This document shows positions 1 through 8,772 of a DNA stretch of 64,000 nt, one piece after another. The stretch's first letter is position 1; each line of letters starts with the position of its first letter. Made by a program: the position numbers and the translations under genes. A model generated the notes under the pieces. That model was not told the DNA's origin and did not search any database. It saw only the letters and a list, made by a program, of their open reading frames with translations. The DNA is from Flavobacterium chryseum (GTDB lineage Bacteria > Bacteroidota > Bacteroidia > Flavobacteriales > Flavobacteriaceae), in NCBI RefSeq assembly GCF_004362015.1, contig NZ_SNWW01000001.1:793288-857287 (forward strand). Direction: 5' to 3'.

Positions 1-508
1 ACATTTCTCCTGCACCTTCAGCATCAGCTCCCGTAATAATTGGCGTATTTACATACACAAAACCTTTTTCCTGAAAATATTTATGAACTGCAAACGAAAG
101 CACCGAACGCACACGCATAATCGCACCAAAAGCATTTGTACGTACGCGTAAATGTGCGTGAGTACGTAAATATTCTAAAGTATGCTTCTTTGGTTGCATT
201 GGGAATTTCTCTGCATCAGAATCTCCAAGAATTTCAAGTTTAGTAACCTGAATTTCATATTTCTGACCCGCACCTTTACTTTCTACCAAAGTTCCAATTA
301 CAGAAACTGCAGCTCCGGTAGTGATTCTTTTTAAAGTCTCTTCCGGTGTATTTTCAAAATCAACAACACATTGTATATTATTAATGGTAGAACCGTCATT
401 AAGCGCGATGAACTGATTATTTCTAAAAGTTCTCACCCATCCTTTTGCATTAACCTCCTGAAGCGTCGTCGTACTGTTTAATAAGTCTTTAACTTTTGTG
501 TGTTTCAT
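1..508 (-). CDS. asnS: Asparaginyl-tRNA synthetase, N-terminal part (cut by window edge)
   Basis: This is the first 169 codons of an aspartate/asparagine-type class II aminoacyl-tRNA synthetase, which charges tRNA-Asn with asparagine in the cytoplasm. The translation begins MKHTKVKDLLNS, continues through an OB-fold anticodon-binding domain (VNAKGWVRTFRNNQFIALND) and a linker, and enters the catalytic domain at LRTHAHLRVRTN and FVYVNTPIITGADAEGAGEM, typical of AsnRS. The ATG lies at 506-508 and follows a good -7 element. The rest of the gene, including motifs 2 and 3, lies outside the window, so intactness cannot be judged. AsnRS is preferred over AspRS because of the GADAEGAGEM stretch. Confidence 0.93.
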   Translation of the reverse strand, partial: MKHTKVKDLLNSTTTLQEVNAKGWVRTFRNNQFIALNDGSTINNIQCVVDFENTPEETLKRITTGAAVSVIGTLVESKGAGQKYEIQVTKLEILGDSDAEKFPMQPKKHTLEYLRTHAHLRVRTNAFGAIMRVRSVLSFAVHKYFQEKGFVYVNTPIITGADAEGAGEM

Positions 509-574
509 TTTAATTTTAGATTTTAGATTTCTGATTTTAGATTAAAATAAAATCAGTGTTTTTATATCGAATTG

Positions 575-582
575 CAAATATA
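575..582 (-). promoter_or_regulatory. Putative -7 promoter element of asnS
   Basis: On the minus strand this reads TATATTTG followed by C, a match to the Bacteroidetes -7 consensus TAnnTTTG, about 70 bp upstream of the asnS ATG. No clear TTG -33 element lies 17-23 bp further upstream. The leader between it and the ATG contains the TTTTAGATT-type repeat that recurs at other intergenic sites of this window. Confidence 0.45.
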
Positions 583-610
583 AACGATAATAATTAATTT
601 TTGAAGCTGT

Positions 611-685
611 TTCCCGCTATCCGCTATATCTTTCTATTTTTAAAGAAAAAATAGAAAGGATGCCGCTGCTATCGGGGCTAGGGCA
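611..685. repeat. Intergenic palindromic element with GC-richer flanks
   Basis: A hairpin with 12-bp perfect arms (630-641 and 647-658, arm CTTTCTATTTTT) and a 5-nt loop is flanked by unusually GC-rich words for this genome (CCCGCTATCCGCTATAT before; GCCGCTGCTATCGGGGCTAG after). It codes for nothing obvious. The layout looks like a dispersed intergenic element, and it lies between the asnS promoter and the 3' end of the TPR gene. That it is repeated elsewhere in the genome is inference. Confidence 0.5.
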
Positions 686-772
686 TTTGTTTATAAAAGA
701 AAGTTTTTTTCCTTCACACTTTTGGTCATTTTCCCTTTGACTGCTATGATTAAGTATTTTGTTCTTATAGTT

Positions 773-1579
773 TTAAAATACTAATAACTCTTTTAGCTCA
801 TTCGGAATTTCGTTCTTTTCCTCTATTTTTTCATAAATTTTTTGAGCTTTCTGTTTCATTTTTTCATCTTTTTTCATCTCCGAAACTTTTAGTAAGCAAA
901 GTGAATAATGAACTCTAAAATTAAAATCTTTTTTATATGTTGATGAAACATTTTCCAAAAAGGGGAGAGCTTCTTCATACCTTTTATTTAATGATAATAA
1001 AATTGCTTTTAGGAATAATACATCATTTCTCAATTTTGGATTTATAAGTATATATTTCTGTATGGCAATATTTATATTTTCTAATCCTTTTTCATAATCT
1101 CCTAAAATTGGAGATGTAACAGCAAAACCATAATATCCCTCGGGGTTTTCAGGGAAAAGTTTAATTATTTCAGTGTATTTTTTTCGTGCAAGTTTTATGG
1201 TTTTTTCATTACCATATCGCAAACATTCTGCTGCGAGATTAGTTTTGAACTCAATAGACTTGTTATATGATGTGTCTGCTAGCATATAATACGCCAAAGC
1301 ATTTTTGTCGTTTAATAATCTTAGTGTGTAGCCTGTAAAGAATAATGCATCACAAAAAGTTGTGTCTTTTTTATAAGCTTGAAAAAAGGCTTTAGATGTC
1401 ATCTCTAGATATTTCTTATCTAATGACCTATTTAAATAAAGTGTTTCTATACCAACATTAAATGACTTAATTGCTTCTGGATTCTCAGATTTGCAATATA
1501 AATTTTTACCTTCAAAATAGTTTTGAGAAAAAATGAAACTTGTATTTAAGATAAGAAAAATCAGAACTATTTTTTTCAT
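773..1579 (-). CDS. Secreted TPR-like protein of unknown function
   Basis: 268 residues. The N-terminus (MKKIVLIFLILNTSFIFSQ) is a signal peptide, so the protein is exported. The rest is helical and resembles tetratricopeptide repeats: pairs of helices with the pattern of A/G and aromatic positions are visible near residues 60-100, 130-165 (ENPEGYYGFAVTSPILGDYEKGLENI), 180-210 (LFLKAILLSLNKRYEEALPFLENV) and 220-255. TPR proteins act as protein-binding scaffolds. No catalytic motif is seen and I do not recognise a specific family. It lies just upstream of an MMPL transporter on the same strand, in the downstream position of a possible two-gene unit (26-bp gap). Confidence 0.75.
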   Translation of the reverse strand: MKKIVLIFLILNTSFIFSQNYFEGKNLYCKSENPEAIKSFNVGIETLYLNRSLDKKYLEMTSKAFFQAYKKDTTFCDALFFTGYTLRLLNDKNALAYYMLADTSYNKSIEFKTNLAAECLRYGNEKTIKLARKKYTEIIKLFPENPEGYYGFAVTSPILGDYEKGLENINIAIQKYILINPKLRNDVLFLKAILLSLNKRYEEALPFLENVSSTYKKDFNFRVHYSLCLLKVSEMKKDEKMKQKAQKIYEKIEEKNEIPNELKELLVF

Positions 1580-1605
1580 ATAAATTGATTATTAATCTAT
1601 GTGTG

Positions 1606-3990
1606 CTAATTCGTAAAATTCGTGTTTCCTTCCAAATTCTCCAAATCCTCTTTTTTAGCCTTCTTCTTCTCAAAAGTTAAAACCAAAGCCGGTAAAACCA
1701 ATAAATTCGCAAACATTGCAAACAACAATGTGCAAGAAATTAATCCACCAAGGGCAATTGTTCCGCTAAAGCTGGAAAGCGTGAAAGTAGCGAATCCTAA
1801 AATTAAGACTACCGATGTATAAAAAGTACTGATTCCCGTTTCTCTCAAAGCACTGAAAACAGATTTTTTAACCCTTCCGTTGCTTTGTATTAAATCATGT
1901 TTATACTTCGCCATAAACTGAATCGCATTATCTACTGAAATTCCAAACGCGATACTGAATACTAAAATCGTTGAAGGTTTCAACGGAATTCCGAAATAAC
2001 CCATTAAGCCTGAAGTAATACAAAGTGGTAAAATATTCGTAATCAACGATGCAAAAACCATTTTGAATGATCTGAACAAATACAACATCAAAGCAGCGAT
2101 AACTAAGATCGCAAAAATTAACGATTCAATTAAATTGTCTACCAAATACGATGTTCCTTTTTGAAAAACCAATGCTTTTCCGGTCACGGTAACTTCAAAA
2201 CGGTCTTTCGGGAAAATTTCATCTATTTTAGAATGTAATTTTTTCTCCACTTTTGCCATTTCATCCGTGCCAATGTCTTTCATGAAAGTTGTGATTCTGG
2301 CATATTGTCCTGTCGAATCAACATAACTTTTCATTAAGTTTTCTTTGCTGTTTTTGGTTGCATTTTTCGCATAACCCAAAATAAAAGTCTGCTCCTGAGA
2401 AGTTGGTAATTGATAATATTCAGGATTTCCGTTATAAAAAGCCTGTTTCGAATATTTAACCAAATTCACGATTGAAACCGGTTTTGCCAATTCTGGCATT
2501 TCTTCAATCGTATTTTGCAATTCGTCCATTTTGCGAATTGTAGACGCTTTCATAACACCTTTTTTGTGTTTGGTGTTAATCATGATTTCAAGCGGCATTA
2601 CACCGTTAAATTCTTTTTCGTAAAAAATAATATCTTTAAAGAAAGAAGCGCTTTTTGGCATTTCACCAATCAAACTTCCGGAAACTTTCATTTGAGAAAT
2701 ACCAACAATACTTAGCAATAAAAGCAAAGCATAAATAGTATAAATTACTCTGCGTTTGTTTTTTACCACGTTTTCAACAAAATCCAATAAGGTCGAAATG
2801 TACGTTTTAGTTAAATGATATAAATGCTTTTCACCCGGAACCGACATAAAACTGTACACAATTGGCACAATTAAAAGCGTCAGTAAATAAACTGAAATTA
2901 CATTTATTGAAGTCACTAAACCAAATTCAAAAAGCAAATCGTTTCCTGTAATCATAAATGTTGCAAAACCCATTGCAGTAGTTAAGTTCGTCATTAAAGT
3001 AGAAACTCCAATTTTCGAAATAATACGCTGCAAAGCTTTTGCCTGATTATTGTGCAGCTTAATTTCCTGCTGGTATTTATTAATCAGGAAAATACAATTC
3101 GTAATTCCAATAACAATAATTAATGGAGGAATAATAGCCGTTAAAATCGTGATTTTATAATGCAATAATCCCAATGTTCCAAAAGACCAGATTACGCCAA
3201 CGATCAAAATACAAATCGAGATAAATGTCGCTCTAAACGAACGGAAAAAGAAAAAGAAAATCAAGGAAACAATCAATAAAGCAGCTCCAATAAAAAGAGC
3301 AATTTCACCTTTCATATTGTTAGCATTGATGGTTCTGATGTATGGCATTCCTGAAACACGCAAGTCGATTCCGGTTGTTTTTTCGAATTTGTCGATTTTC
3401 GGAACTAGGTTTTCAAGTATAAAAGTCTTTCTTTCGGCAGTATTTACAAGCGCTTTATTAATATAAATGGCAGAACGCACACTTCCGCTTGTTTTATTAA
3501 ACAGCAATCCTTCGTAAAAAGGCAGGTTGTTAAACAAATCATGTTGTACGGTTTTTAAATAAGCCGGATCTATTGTTTTGCTTTGATCGATAAACGGCTT
3601 TAGCACAAATTTTTCGTTAACGGTATCTTTTTCAAGCTTTTTTAAATCATTCAGAGAAACTACTAAATCAATTTCTTTAGATTTTTTTAAACCCGTCATC
3701 AATTCATTCCAGGCTGCATAGTTTTTTGGCGTAAAAAAATTCGGATCCTTAAAACCGATAACCACAAGGTTTCCTTCTTCACCAAACTTGTCCAGAAATT
3801 TTTGATACTCCTTGTTTGCGATGTGATCTTTAGGAAGTAAGTTGGCTTCGGTATAAGACATGGCAAGATTTTTCCATTGATAACCAAGGAAAATCGTTAA
3901 GGCCGCGATAATAACCAATATCGTAATTCTGTTTTTAAGAATGATTCGGGCTGTTTTCTCCCAAAACCCAACTTGAATAGCGTTTTTCAT
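1606..3990 (-). CDS. MMPL/RND superfamily transporter
   Basis: 794 residues, inner-membrane RND-type transporter of the MMPL branch. The topology is the duplicated RND layout: TM1 at residues 20-42, a large periplasmic domain to about 225, five TM helices to about 385, then a second copy with TM7 around 415-432, a periplasmic domain to about 625 and five C-terminal helices (ends LLVLPALVLTFEKKKAKKED). The motif GISVDNAIQFMAKYKHD in the second half matches the conserved polar TM motif of the family. Bacteroidetes members are often assigned to lipid or hopanoid-like export, but the substrate cannot be read from the sequence. No membrane-fusion or TolC partner lies beside it. Confidence 0.85.
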   Translation of the reverse strand: MKNAIQVGFWEKTARIILKNRITILVIIAALTIFLGYQWKNLAMSYTEANLLPKDHIANKEYQKFLDKFGEEGNLVVIGFKDPNFFTPKNYAAWNELMTGLKKSKEIDLVVSLNDLKKLEKDTVNEKFVLKPFIDQSKTIDPAYLKTVQHDLFNNLPFYEGLLFNKTSGSVRSAIYINKALVNTAERKTFILENLVPKIDKFEKTTGIDLRVSGMPYIRTINANNMKGEIALFIGAALLIVSLIFFFFFRSFRATFISICILIVGVIWSFGTLGLLHYKITILTAIIPPLIIVIGITNCIFLINKYQQEIKLHNNQAKALQRIISKIGVSTLMTNLTTAMGFATFMITGNDLLFEFGLVTSINVISVYLLTLLIVPIVYSFMSVPGEKHLYHLTKTYISTLLDFVENVVKNKRRVIYTIYALLLLLSIVGISQMKVSGSLIGEMPKSASFFKDIIFYEKEFNGVMPLEIMINTKHKKGVMKASTIRKMDELQNTIEEMPELAKPVSIVNLVKYSKQAFYNGNPEYYQLPTSQEQTFILGYAKNATKNSKENLMKSYVDSTGQYARITTFMKDIGTDEMAKVEKKLHSKIDEIFPKDRFEVTVTGKALVFQKGTSYLVDNLIESLIFAILVIAALMLYLFRSFKMVFASLITNILPLCITSGLMGYFGIPLKPSTILVFSIAFGISVDNAIQFMAKYKHDLIQSNGRVKKSVFSALRETGISTFYTSVVLILGFATFTLSSFSGTIALGGLISCTLLFAMFANLLVLPALVLTFEKKKAKKEDLENLEGNTNFTN

Positions 3991-4169
3991 AAAAATCTTT
4001 AAAATGGTTGCAAATGTAGTGAAAAGCGCTAGAAATCATAAACAATCACTTTGTTTTTACTATATGTTAACATTAATTAACGTTGCTTTTTTTAGGAAAA
4101 GTCGTATAATTAGAATGAGTTCTGTGATATTTTCTGATATTTGCATTTAATTTAAAAAATGAAAAGAAA

Positions 4170-4499
4170 ATGAATTGGATTTTATTAATTATTGCCGGGC
4201 TTTTTGAAGTTGGATTTGCATCATGTTTAGGAAAAGCCAAAGAAACAACCGGAATTATTTCTACCTATTGGATGATTGGCTTTTTTGTATGCCTTTCAAT
4301 AAGTATGATTTTGTTATATAAAGCCACGCAAGTCTTGCCAATAGGAACTGCTTATGCAGTTTGGACAGGAATCGGAGCTGTAGGAACGGTGTTAGTGGGA
4401 ATATTTATTTTTAAAGAACCTGCCACTTTTTGGAGAATATTTTTCCTTTCGACTTTAATTGCTTCAATTATCGGATTGAAGTTTGTTTCTAGTCATTAA
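4170..4499 (+). CDS. SMR-family exporter, SugE/Gdx-like
   Basis: 109 residues with four predicted membrane helices, the normal length for small multidrug resistance proteins, which work as dual-topology dimers that exchange cations for protons. The essential glutamate is present at residue 13 (AGLFEVGFA). The stretch GTAYAVWTGIGAVGTVLVG is characteristic of the SugE/Gdx branch, whose members export guanidinium, rather than of EmrE-type multidrug pumps. The tryptophan usual at position 16 of Gdx is phenylalanine here, so substrate assignment is tentative. The gene stands alone; no guanidine riboswitch-like structure was recognised upstream. Confidence 0.85.
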   Translation: MNWILLIIAGLFEVGFASCLGKAKETTGIISTYWMIGFFVCLSISMILLYKATQVLPIGTAYAVWTGIGAVGTVLVGIFIFKEPATFWRIFFLSTLIASIIGLKFVSSH

Positions 4500-4506
4500 A
4501 GAAATA

Positions 4507-4579
4507 TGCCACAGATTTTGAAGATTCTCACCAATTAAAAATATTTTTTGATAATTAGAATTCATTAAAATCTGTGGCA
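4507..4579. repeat. Palindromic element, CCAC family, copy 1
   Basis: Inverted repeat with 13-bp perfect arms: TGCCACAGATTTT at 4507-4519 and its complement at 4567-4579. The loop contains CACCAATTAA. A second element at 48643-48708 has the same outer TGCCAC/GTGGCA tips and the same CACCAATTAA loop word but different, still complementary, inner arms. It lies just after the SMR gene and overlaps the GTG that an automatic call might use for the next gene. Confidence 0.65.
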
Positions 4580-4630
4580 AAAAAAATAGCTACTTTTACA
4601 GATGAATTTTCAATGATAATTTATCCAGGG

Positions 4631-5392
4631 ATGCAAGAAAACAATACCATTACTTTTATTTTTCTAGCTATTATTTTACTGCTGATTTTCATCATTTGTT
4701 TTGTGGTGTATCAATTAATGCAATCTAAAAAAGCACAAGAGGATGCTGAAAAAAGCTTTTATGCACTCGAAGCAAAAGTGAATGATTTGCAATTAGAAAA
4801 TTTAGAATCTAAACTAAATCCGCATCTTTTTAAAAATATTTTAAATTCAATTCAGTCACACGCTTATCAGACTTATTTTGCTTTAGATAAACTGGCTAAT
4901 GTTCTGGATTATATTTTATACGAAAGCAAAAAGAAATTTGTAACTGCCAAAGAAGAAATTGATTTTGCTCTGAATTTAATCGAAATCAATAAAATCAAAA
5001 TCAGTCCGCTTTTTGAATTGAAGATCAAAACCAACCTTAATAAAGAAGACAAATTATACGAACAGCCATTGCTTGCGCCGTTAATTTCGATAGATTTAAT
5101 TGAAAATGCTTTTAAACATGCAGATTTGCAAAGTGCCGATGCCTTTATTTCGGTGGTTTTTGAGTTTAAAGACAATGCTTTTTCTATGACAGTTTCGAAT
5201 AAAATTTCGGATAAAAAAGTATTAAAAAAGGAACGAAGCGGTTTTGGTCATGCCACATTAGAACACCGTTTGCGAATCATTTATAAAAATAACTTCAAAC
5301 TTGACAGGTTTGTAGAAAACGACATTTATATAGCTCATCTAAAAATAGATTTACTTGAATACAAAACTGAAATGCTTGCTACTGGACGATGA
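4631..5392 (+). CDS. LytS-type sensor histidine kinase (PF06580 family)
   Basis: About 253 residues from the ATG at 4631 (MQENNTITF). One N-terminal membrane helix (FIFLAIILLLIFIICFVVYQL) is followed by a coiled segment and the His_kinase domain. The phospho-acceptor box reads LESKLNPHLFKNILNSIQ, and the ATP-binding N-box LIENAFKHA is intact. There is no extracellular sensor domain, so the signal probably enters through the membrane helix. A GTG at 4574 opens the same frame, but it lies inside a palindromic repeat and upstream of a -7-like TACTTTTA at 4591-4598, so I reject it; ATG 4613 is a second possibility. The response-regulator gene overlaps its 3' end by 38 bp. Confidence 0.85.
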   Translation: MQENNTITFIFLAIILLLIFIICFVVYQLMQSKKAQEDAEKSFYALEAKVNDLQLENLESKLNPHLFKNILNSIQSHAYQTYFALDKLANVLDYILYESKKKFVTAKEEIDFALNLIEINKIKISPLFELKIKTNLNKEDKLYEQPLLAPLISIDLIENAFKHADLQSADAFISVVFEFKDNAFSMTVSNKISDKKVLKKERSGFGHATLEHRLRIIYKNNFKLDRFVENDIYIAHLKIDLLEYKTEMLATGR

Positions 5393-6074
5393 GTTACCGG
5401 GATTAACGTACCTGAAAATGCTTTGTGAACAAATTCCTGAAGTAGAAATCGTAAAAACGTTTAATAATCCTGAAAAACTACTGGCCGAAATTCCAAATCT
5501 CGATTTTGATTTATTAATTTCTGATATCGAAATGCCTGGAATGGATGGCTTGCATCTGGCAGAAATGCTAAACAATAAATTAGTTATTTTTTGCACGGCT
5601 TATAAAGAATATGCTGCCGATGCTTTTAATATTGATGCCGTAGATTATATTACAAAACCTGTAAAACTGGATCGTTTACAAAAAGCGATCTCAAAAGCTT
5701 TTGAACGATTTAATAAACCAACTTCGGGTAAGAAATTCATTCAATTAAATACAGATAAGGGAAAAACGTTGTTGTATTTTAATGAAATTCAGTACATTAA
5801 AACGGCTGAGAGTGATAGCCGGGATAAAACGGTTCTGCTGACTGATGGAAGTTATTTGAATTTGAAAAACATTAAATTCGACACACTTCTCAAAGAATTA
5901 CCTGAAGCCGATTTCTGCCGCATAAACAAAAAAGAAATCGTAGCAGTAAAGGCTATTAAATTCTTTAACCATAACGAAATTGTTTTGCATCATTTAGAAA
6001 AAAATGACAAAAGCAACGCGTTAATTCTTAGCGAAACCTATCGTTCTGACTTTCTAAAAAAGGTTAAAATCTAA
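5355..6074 (+). CDS. LytTR-family response regulator
   Basis: 239 residues. The receiver domain (1-120) has the acidic pair LLLDDE, phospho-acceptor aspartate in LLISDIEMPGMDG, the conserved threonine in IFCTAYKEYA and lysine in YITKPVKLD. A LytTR DNA-binding domain follows (about 135-239: KFIQLNTDKGKTLLYFNEIQ onwards). Translation must begin at the TTG at 5355: the frame is closed by TAG at 5346, and the next ATG would delete the acidic pocket. The gene therefore starts 38 bp inside the kinase gene, which suggests translational coupling. Partner of the kinase just upstream; targets unknown, possibly the downstream antiporter. Confidence 0.88.
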   Translation: MNTKLKCLLLDDELPGLTYLKMLCEQIPEVEIVKTFNNPEKLLAEIPNLDFDLLISDIEMPGMDGLHLAEMLNNKLVIFCTAYKEYAADAFNIDAVDYITKPVKLDRLQKAISKAFERFNKPTSGKKFIQLNTDKGKTLLYFNEIQYIKTAESDSRDKTVLLTDGSYLNLKNIKFDTLLKELPEADFCRINKKEIVAVKAIKFFNHNEIVLHHLEKNDKSNALILSETYRSDFLKKVKI

Positions 6075-6186
6075 CTTATTACAAAGTTTTTCGGACTTGT
6101 TACATAGATTGAAAATTAGCTGTAAATTTACTTTTTCAGCTGAATTTCAGTTCAGATATTTGCGCCAATTATTAAAAATACAAGTT

Positions 6187-8457
6187 ATGAATAACTTAAA
6201 AAACTCTTTGTTTTACGTAACAATTATTGGCGGTTTTGGCGCTCTGATATATTGGGTAATTTCAAAAGGAGCCGCTCTGGAAGTAGGCCGTGGAATTATT
6301 CAGAAAAAAATAGAAAGTAATCATTGGAACGATTTTCTTCATTCGATGGTTGAGAACCTGCAACATCCGTTAGCTATTTTATTAGCGCAGATTGTCACAA
6401 TAATTTTAGTAGCCCGTTTATTTGGATGGGTTTTTAGAAAAATCGGACAACCCTCTGTAATTGGAGAAATGATTGCCGGAATTGTTTTAGGGCCCTCTTT
6501 GGTCGGAATGTATTTTCCTGAATTCTCAGCCGCTTTATTTCCAAAAGAATCTTTAGGAAACTTACAATTTTTAAGTCAGATTGGTTTAATACTTTTCATG
6601 TTCGTTATCGGGATGGAATTAGACTTAAAAGTGCTAAAAAATAAAGCACACGAATCTGTAGTAATCAGTCATGCCAGTATAGTAATTCCGTTTGCTTTAG
6701 GATTAACTTTAGCCTATTTTATCTATGGTACTTTTGCTCCGGAAGGCGTAGAATTTGCTTCTTTCGGATTATTTATGGGTATTGCGATGAGCATAACGGC
6801 GTTTCCGGTTTTGGCCAGAATTGTTCAGGAACGCGGCATGCAAAAAACAAAACTCGGAACCATTGCCATAACATGTGCTGCTGCAGATGATATTACGGCT
6901 TGGTGTATTTTGGCAGTTGTAATTGCAATTGTAAAAGCGGGTTCATTTACAAGTGCTTTATATGTAATAGGTTTGGCTATTTTATACGTAATTATTATGT
7001 TGAAAATAGTGCGTCCGTTCTTAAAACGTGTGGGAGATTTAAACTCAACTCGCGAAAGTTTGAACAAACCGGTTGTAGCAATCTTTTTTATAACACTTTT
7101 GTTTTCTTCTTACGCATCAGAATTAATTGGAATTCACGCTTTGTTTGGAGCCTTTTTAGCCGGAGCAATTATGCCGGAAAACAATAAATTCAGAAATATA
7201 TTTATAGAAAAAGTTGAAGACGTTTCTATTATTGTTCTATTGCCATTATTCTTTGTATTCACAGGTTTACGTACACAAATTGGTTTATTAAACGATCCGT
7301 ATTTATGGAAAGTTACTGCGGTAATTATTGCAGTTGCAGTAACCGGAAAATTCTTCGGTAGTGCGTTAGCAGCAAAATTTGTTGGACAAAACTGGAAAGA
7401 CAGTTTAGCTATCGGAGCTTTGATGAATACACGTGGTTTGATGGAGTTGGTGGTTTTAAATATTGGTTATGATTTAGGAGTTCTTTCTACCGAAATTTTC
7501 ACCATGATGGTCATTATGGCTTTGGTAACCACTTTTATGACAGGTCCGGCTTTAGATTTTATTGGATATATTTTTAAAGATAAGGTAACGGCAATTCCTG
7601 AGGAAATTGGAAATAAAAGTAAATTCAAAATTCTGCTTTCTTTTGCAACTCCTGAAAGAGGAAAAAAATTATTGAAAATCGCCAATAGTTTAGTAAAAAA
7701 ACAACCTGACAATTCGATTGTAACCGCAATGCATTTGTCTTTAAGTACCGAAATACATTCGTTTGACGTAAAAGATCACGAACGCAAAATGTTAGTTCCG
7801 GTTATTGAAGAATCAGAACGTTTGAACCAGAATATGGTAAGTATTTTTAAAGTAACAAATGATATTGATACTGACATTATTGATACGGCAAACCAAGGCG
7901 AATACGATTTGTTGTTAGTAGGTTTAGGTCAATCTATTTTTGATGGAACTTTACTTGGAAAAATTCTCGGCTTTACGACCAGAATTGTAAATCCGGATCG
8001 TTTAATAGATAAATTTACAGGAAAAGAAGGTTTGTTCGAAAATTCTCCCTTCGATGAAAGAACACGTCATATTATTGCAAAAAGTAAAATGCCTGTCGGA
8101 ATTTTTATTGATAAAGATTTAGAAGAAGTCAACCAGATTTTCATGCCAATTTTTACTCACGAAGATTCTTTTCTGATTGATTACGCTAAGAAATTAATCA
8201 ACAATAATGGTTCGCAAATTACAGTTCTCGATGCCAGCGGCGAAGTAAAAAACACGCGCGATATTCAGGAAAGCATTCGCTCAATAGAGCAAATTGCCCC
8301 AAACCATATTATGATTATGAACGACAGAACAATAAAAAAAGAGTTTTTAGAAAGCCAAAACTTAATGATTATAAGTTTAGACAGTTGGAAAAAACTAATA
8401 GAATCTCAAAGTACGTGGTTGAATAATACACCTTCGGTTTTGATTTTGAAACCATAA
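6187..8457 (+). CDS. CPA2-family cation/proton antiporter
   Basis: About 756 residues. After an N-terminal helix, residues 60-465 form the 12-13 helix Na+/H+ exchanger domain of the CPA2 (KefB/NapA-like) type: GEMIAGIVLGPSLVGMYFPEF, FVIGMELDLKVLKN, CAAADDITAWCILAVVIA (with the DD ion-binding pair) and NTRGLMELVVLNIG. The C-terminal 280 residues are soluble and resemble tandem universal-stress-like domains; no RCK/TrkA-N Rossmann motif is evident. The ATG at 6187 is chosen because an upstream TTG at 6097 would add 30 residues without homologous character. A TATTTGC near 6158 may be its -7 element. Likely role: cytoplasmic pH or cation homeostasis. Confidence 0.88.
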   Translation: MNNLKNSLFYVTIIGGFGALIYWVISKGAALEVGRGIIQKKIESNHWNDFLHSMVENLQHPLAILLAQIVTIILVARLFGWVFRKIGQPSVIGEMIAGIVLGPSLVGMYFPEFSAALFPKESLGNLQFLSQIGLILFMFVIGMELDLKVLKNKAHESVVISHASIVIPFALGLTLAYFIYGTFAPEGVEFASFGLFMGIAMSITAFPVLARIVQERGMQKTKLGTIAITCAAADDITAWCILAVVIAIVKAGSFTSALYVIGLAILYVIIMLKIVRPFLKRVGDLNSTRESLNKPVVAIFFITLLFSSYASELIGIHALFGAFLAGAIMPENNKFRNIFIEKVEDVSIIVLLPLFFVFTGLRTQIGLLNDPYLWKVTAVIIAVAVTGKFFGSALAAKFVGQNWKDSLAIGALMNTRGLMELVVLNIGYDLGVLSTEIFTMMVIMALVTTFMTGPALDFIGYIFKDKVTAIPEEIGNKSKFKILLSFATPERGKKLLKIANSLVKKQPDNSIVTAMHLSLSTEIHSFDVKDHERKMLVPVIEESERLNQNMVSIFKVTNDIDTDIIDTANQGEYDLLLVGLGQSIFDGTLLGKILGFTTRIVNPDRLIDKFTGKEGLFENSPFDERTRHIIAKSKMPVGIFIDKDLEEVNQIFMPIFTHEDSFLIDYAKKLINNNGSQITVLDASGEVKNTRDIQESIRSIEQIAPNHIMIMNDRTIKKEFLESQNLMIISLDSWKKLIESQSTWLNNTPSVLILKP

Positions 8458-8491
8458 AAGGGGAGAAATTTCAATCCCGAAGCTTTCGATA

Positions 8492-8540
8492 AAAATCCCA
8501 AATTCCAATCTTTAGAGATTTGGAGTTTGGGATTTTTTTT
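8492..8540 (+). terminator. Rho-independent terminator after the antiporter
   Basis: Imperfect hairpin AAAATCCCAAATTCCAATCT / AGATTTGGAGTTTGGGATTT followed by eight T residues, 35 bp after the antiporter stop codon. Its arms belong to the AAATTCCAA-type palindromes also found at 8731-8772 and 21964-22000. Confidence 0.7.
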
Positions 8541-8567
8541 GTTTTAGTTCTTGGTTCTACACCCAGC

Positions 8568-8655
8568 TGTGTCATTTCGACGGAGGAGAAATCACATAAC
8601 GGATTTCCGGTTCGTTGCTCTCTGGATGTGATTTCTCCTCCGTCGAAATGACACA
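8568..8655. repeat. Long perfect inverted repeat (30-bp arms), TCGAAATGACA family
   Basis: Arms 8568-8597 and 8626-8655 are exact reverse complements over 30 bp, separated by a 28-nt loop. The arm tip TGTGTCATTTCGAC relates to partial copies at 13149-13175 (CCTCGCAATGACA) and 61603-61630 (TCTTCGGAATGACA), so this is a dispersed palindromic element. No coding capacity. Confidence 0.75.
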
Positions 8656-8680
8656 AATTTATGAAAGCACTATCTACAAC

Positions 8681-8713
8681 AAACCCGACAGGTTTTTAAA
8701 ACCTGTCGGGTTT
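8681..8713. repeat. Hairpin element, CCCGACA family, copy 1
   Basis: Perfect 16-bp arms AAACCCGACAGGTTTT (8681-8696) and its complement (8698-8713) around one base. A second copy at 21134-21165 keeps the outer AAACCCGACA / TGTCGGGTTT but has a different inner arm. Terminator-like in shape, but without a T run on either side that fits a neighbouring gene. Confidence 0.7.
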
Positions 8714-8730
8714 ACTACATATAAGAAACA

Positions 8731-8772
8731 AAAAATTCCAAACCCCAACAGAAAGTTGGAATTTGGAATTTT
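8731..8772 (-). terminator. Terminator-like hairpin after leuS
   Basis: Arms AAAATTCCAAACCCCAAC and GTTGGAATTTGGAATTTT with a 5-nt loop, flanked by A-rich sequence that becomes a T run on the minus strand. It lies 23 bp beyond the leuS stop codon and probably ends that transcript. Confidence 0.55.

Noticed and set aside
4574..4630. GTG at 4574 as start of the LytS-like kinase
   Set aside because: It lies within a palindromic repeat and before the likely -7 element; the extra 19 residues show no conserved character.
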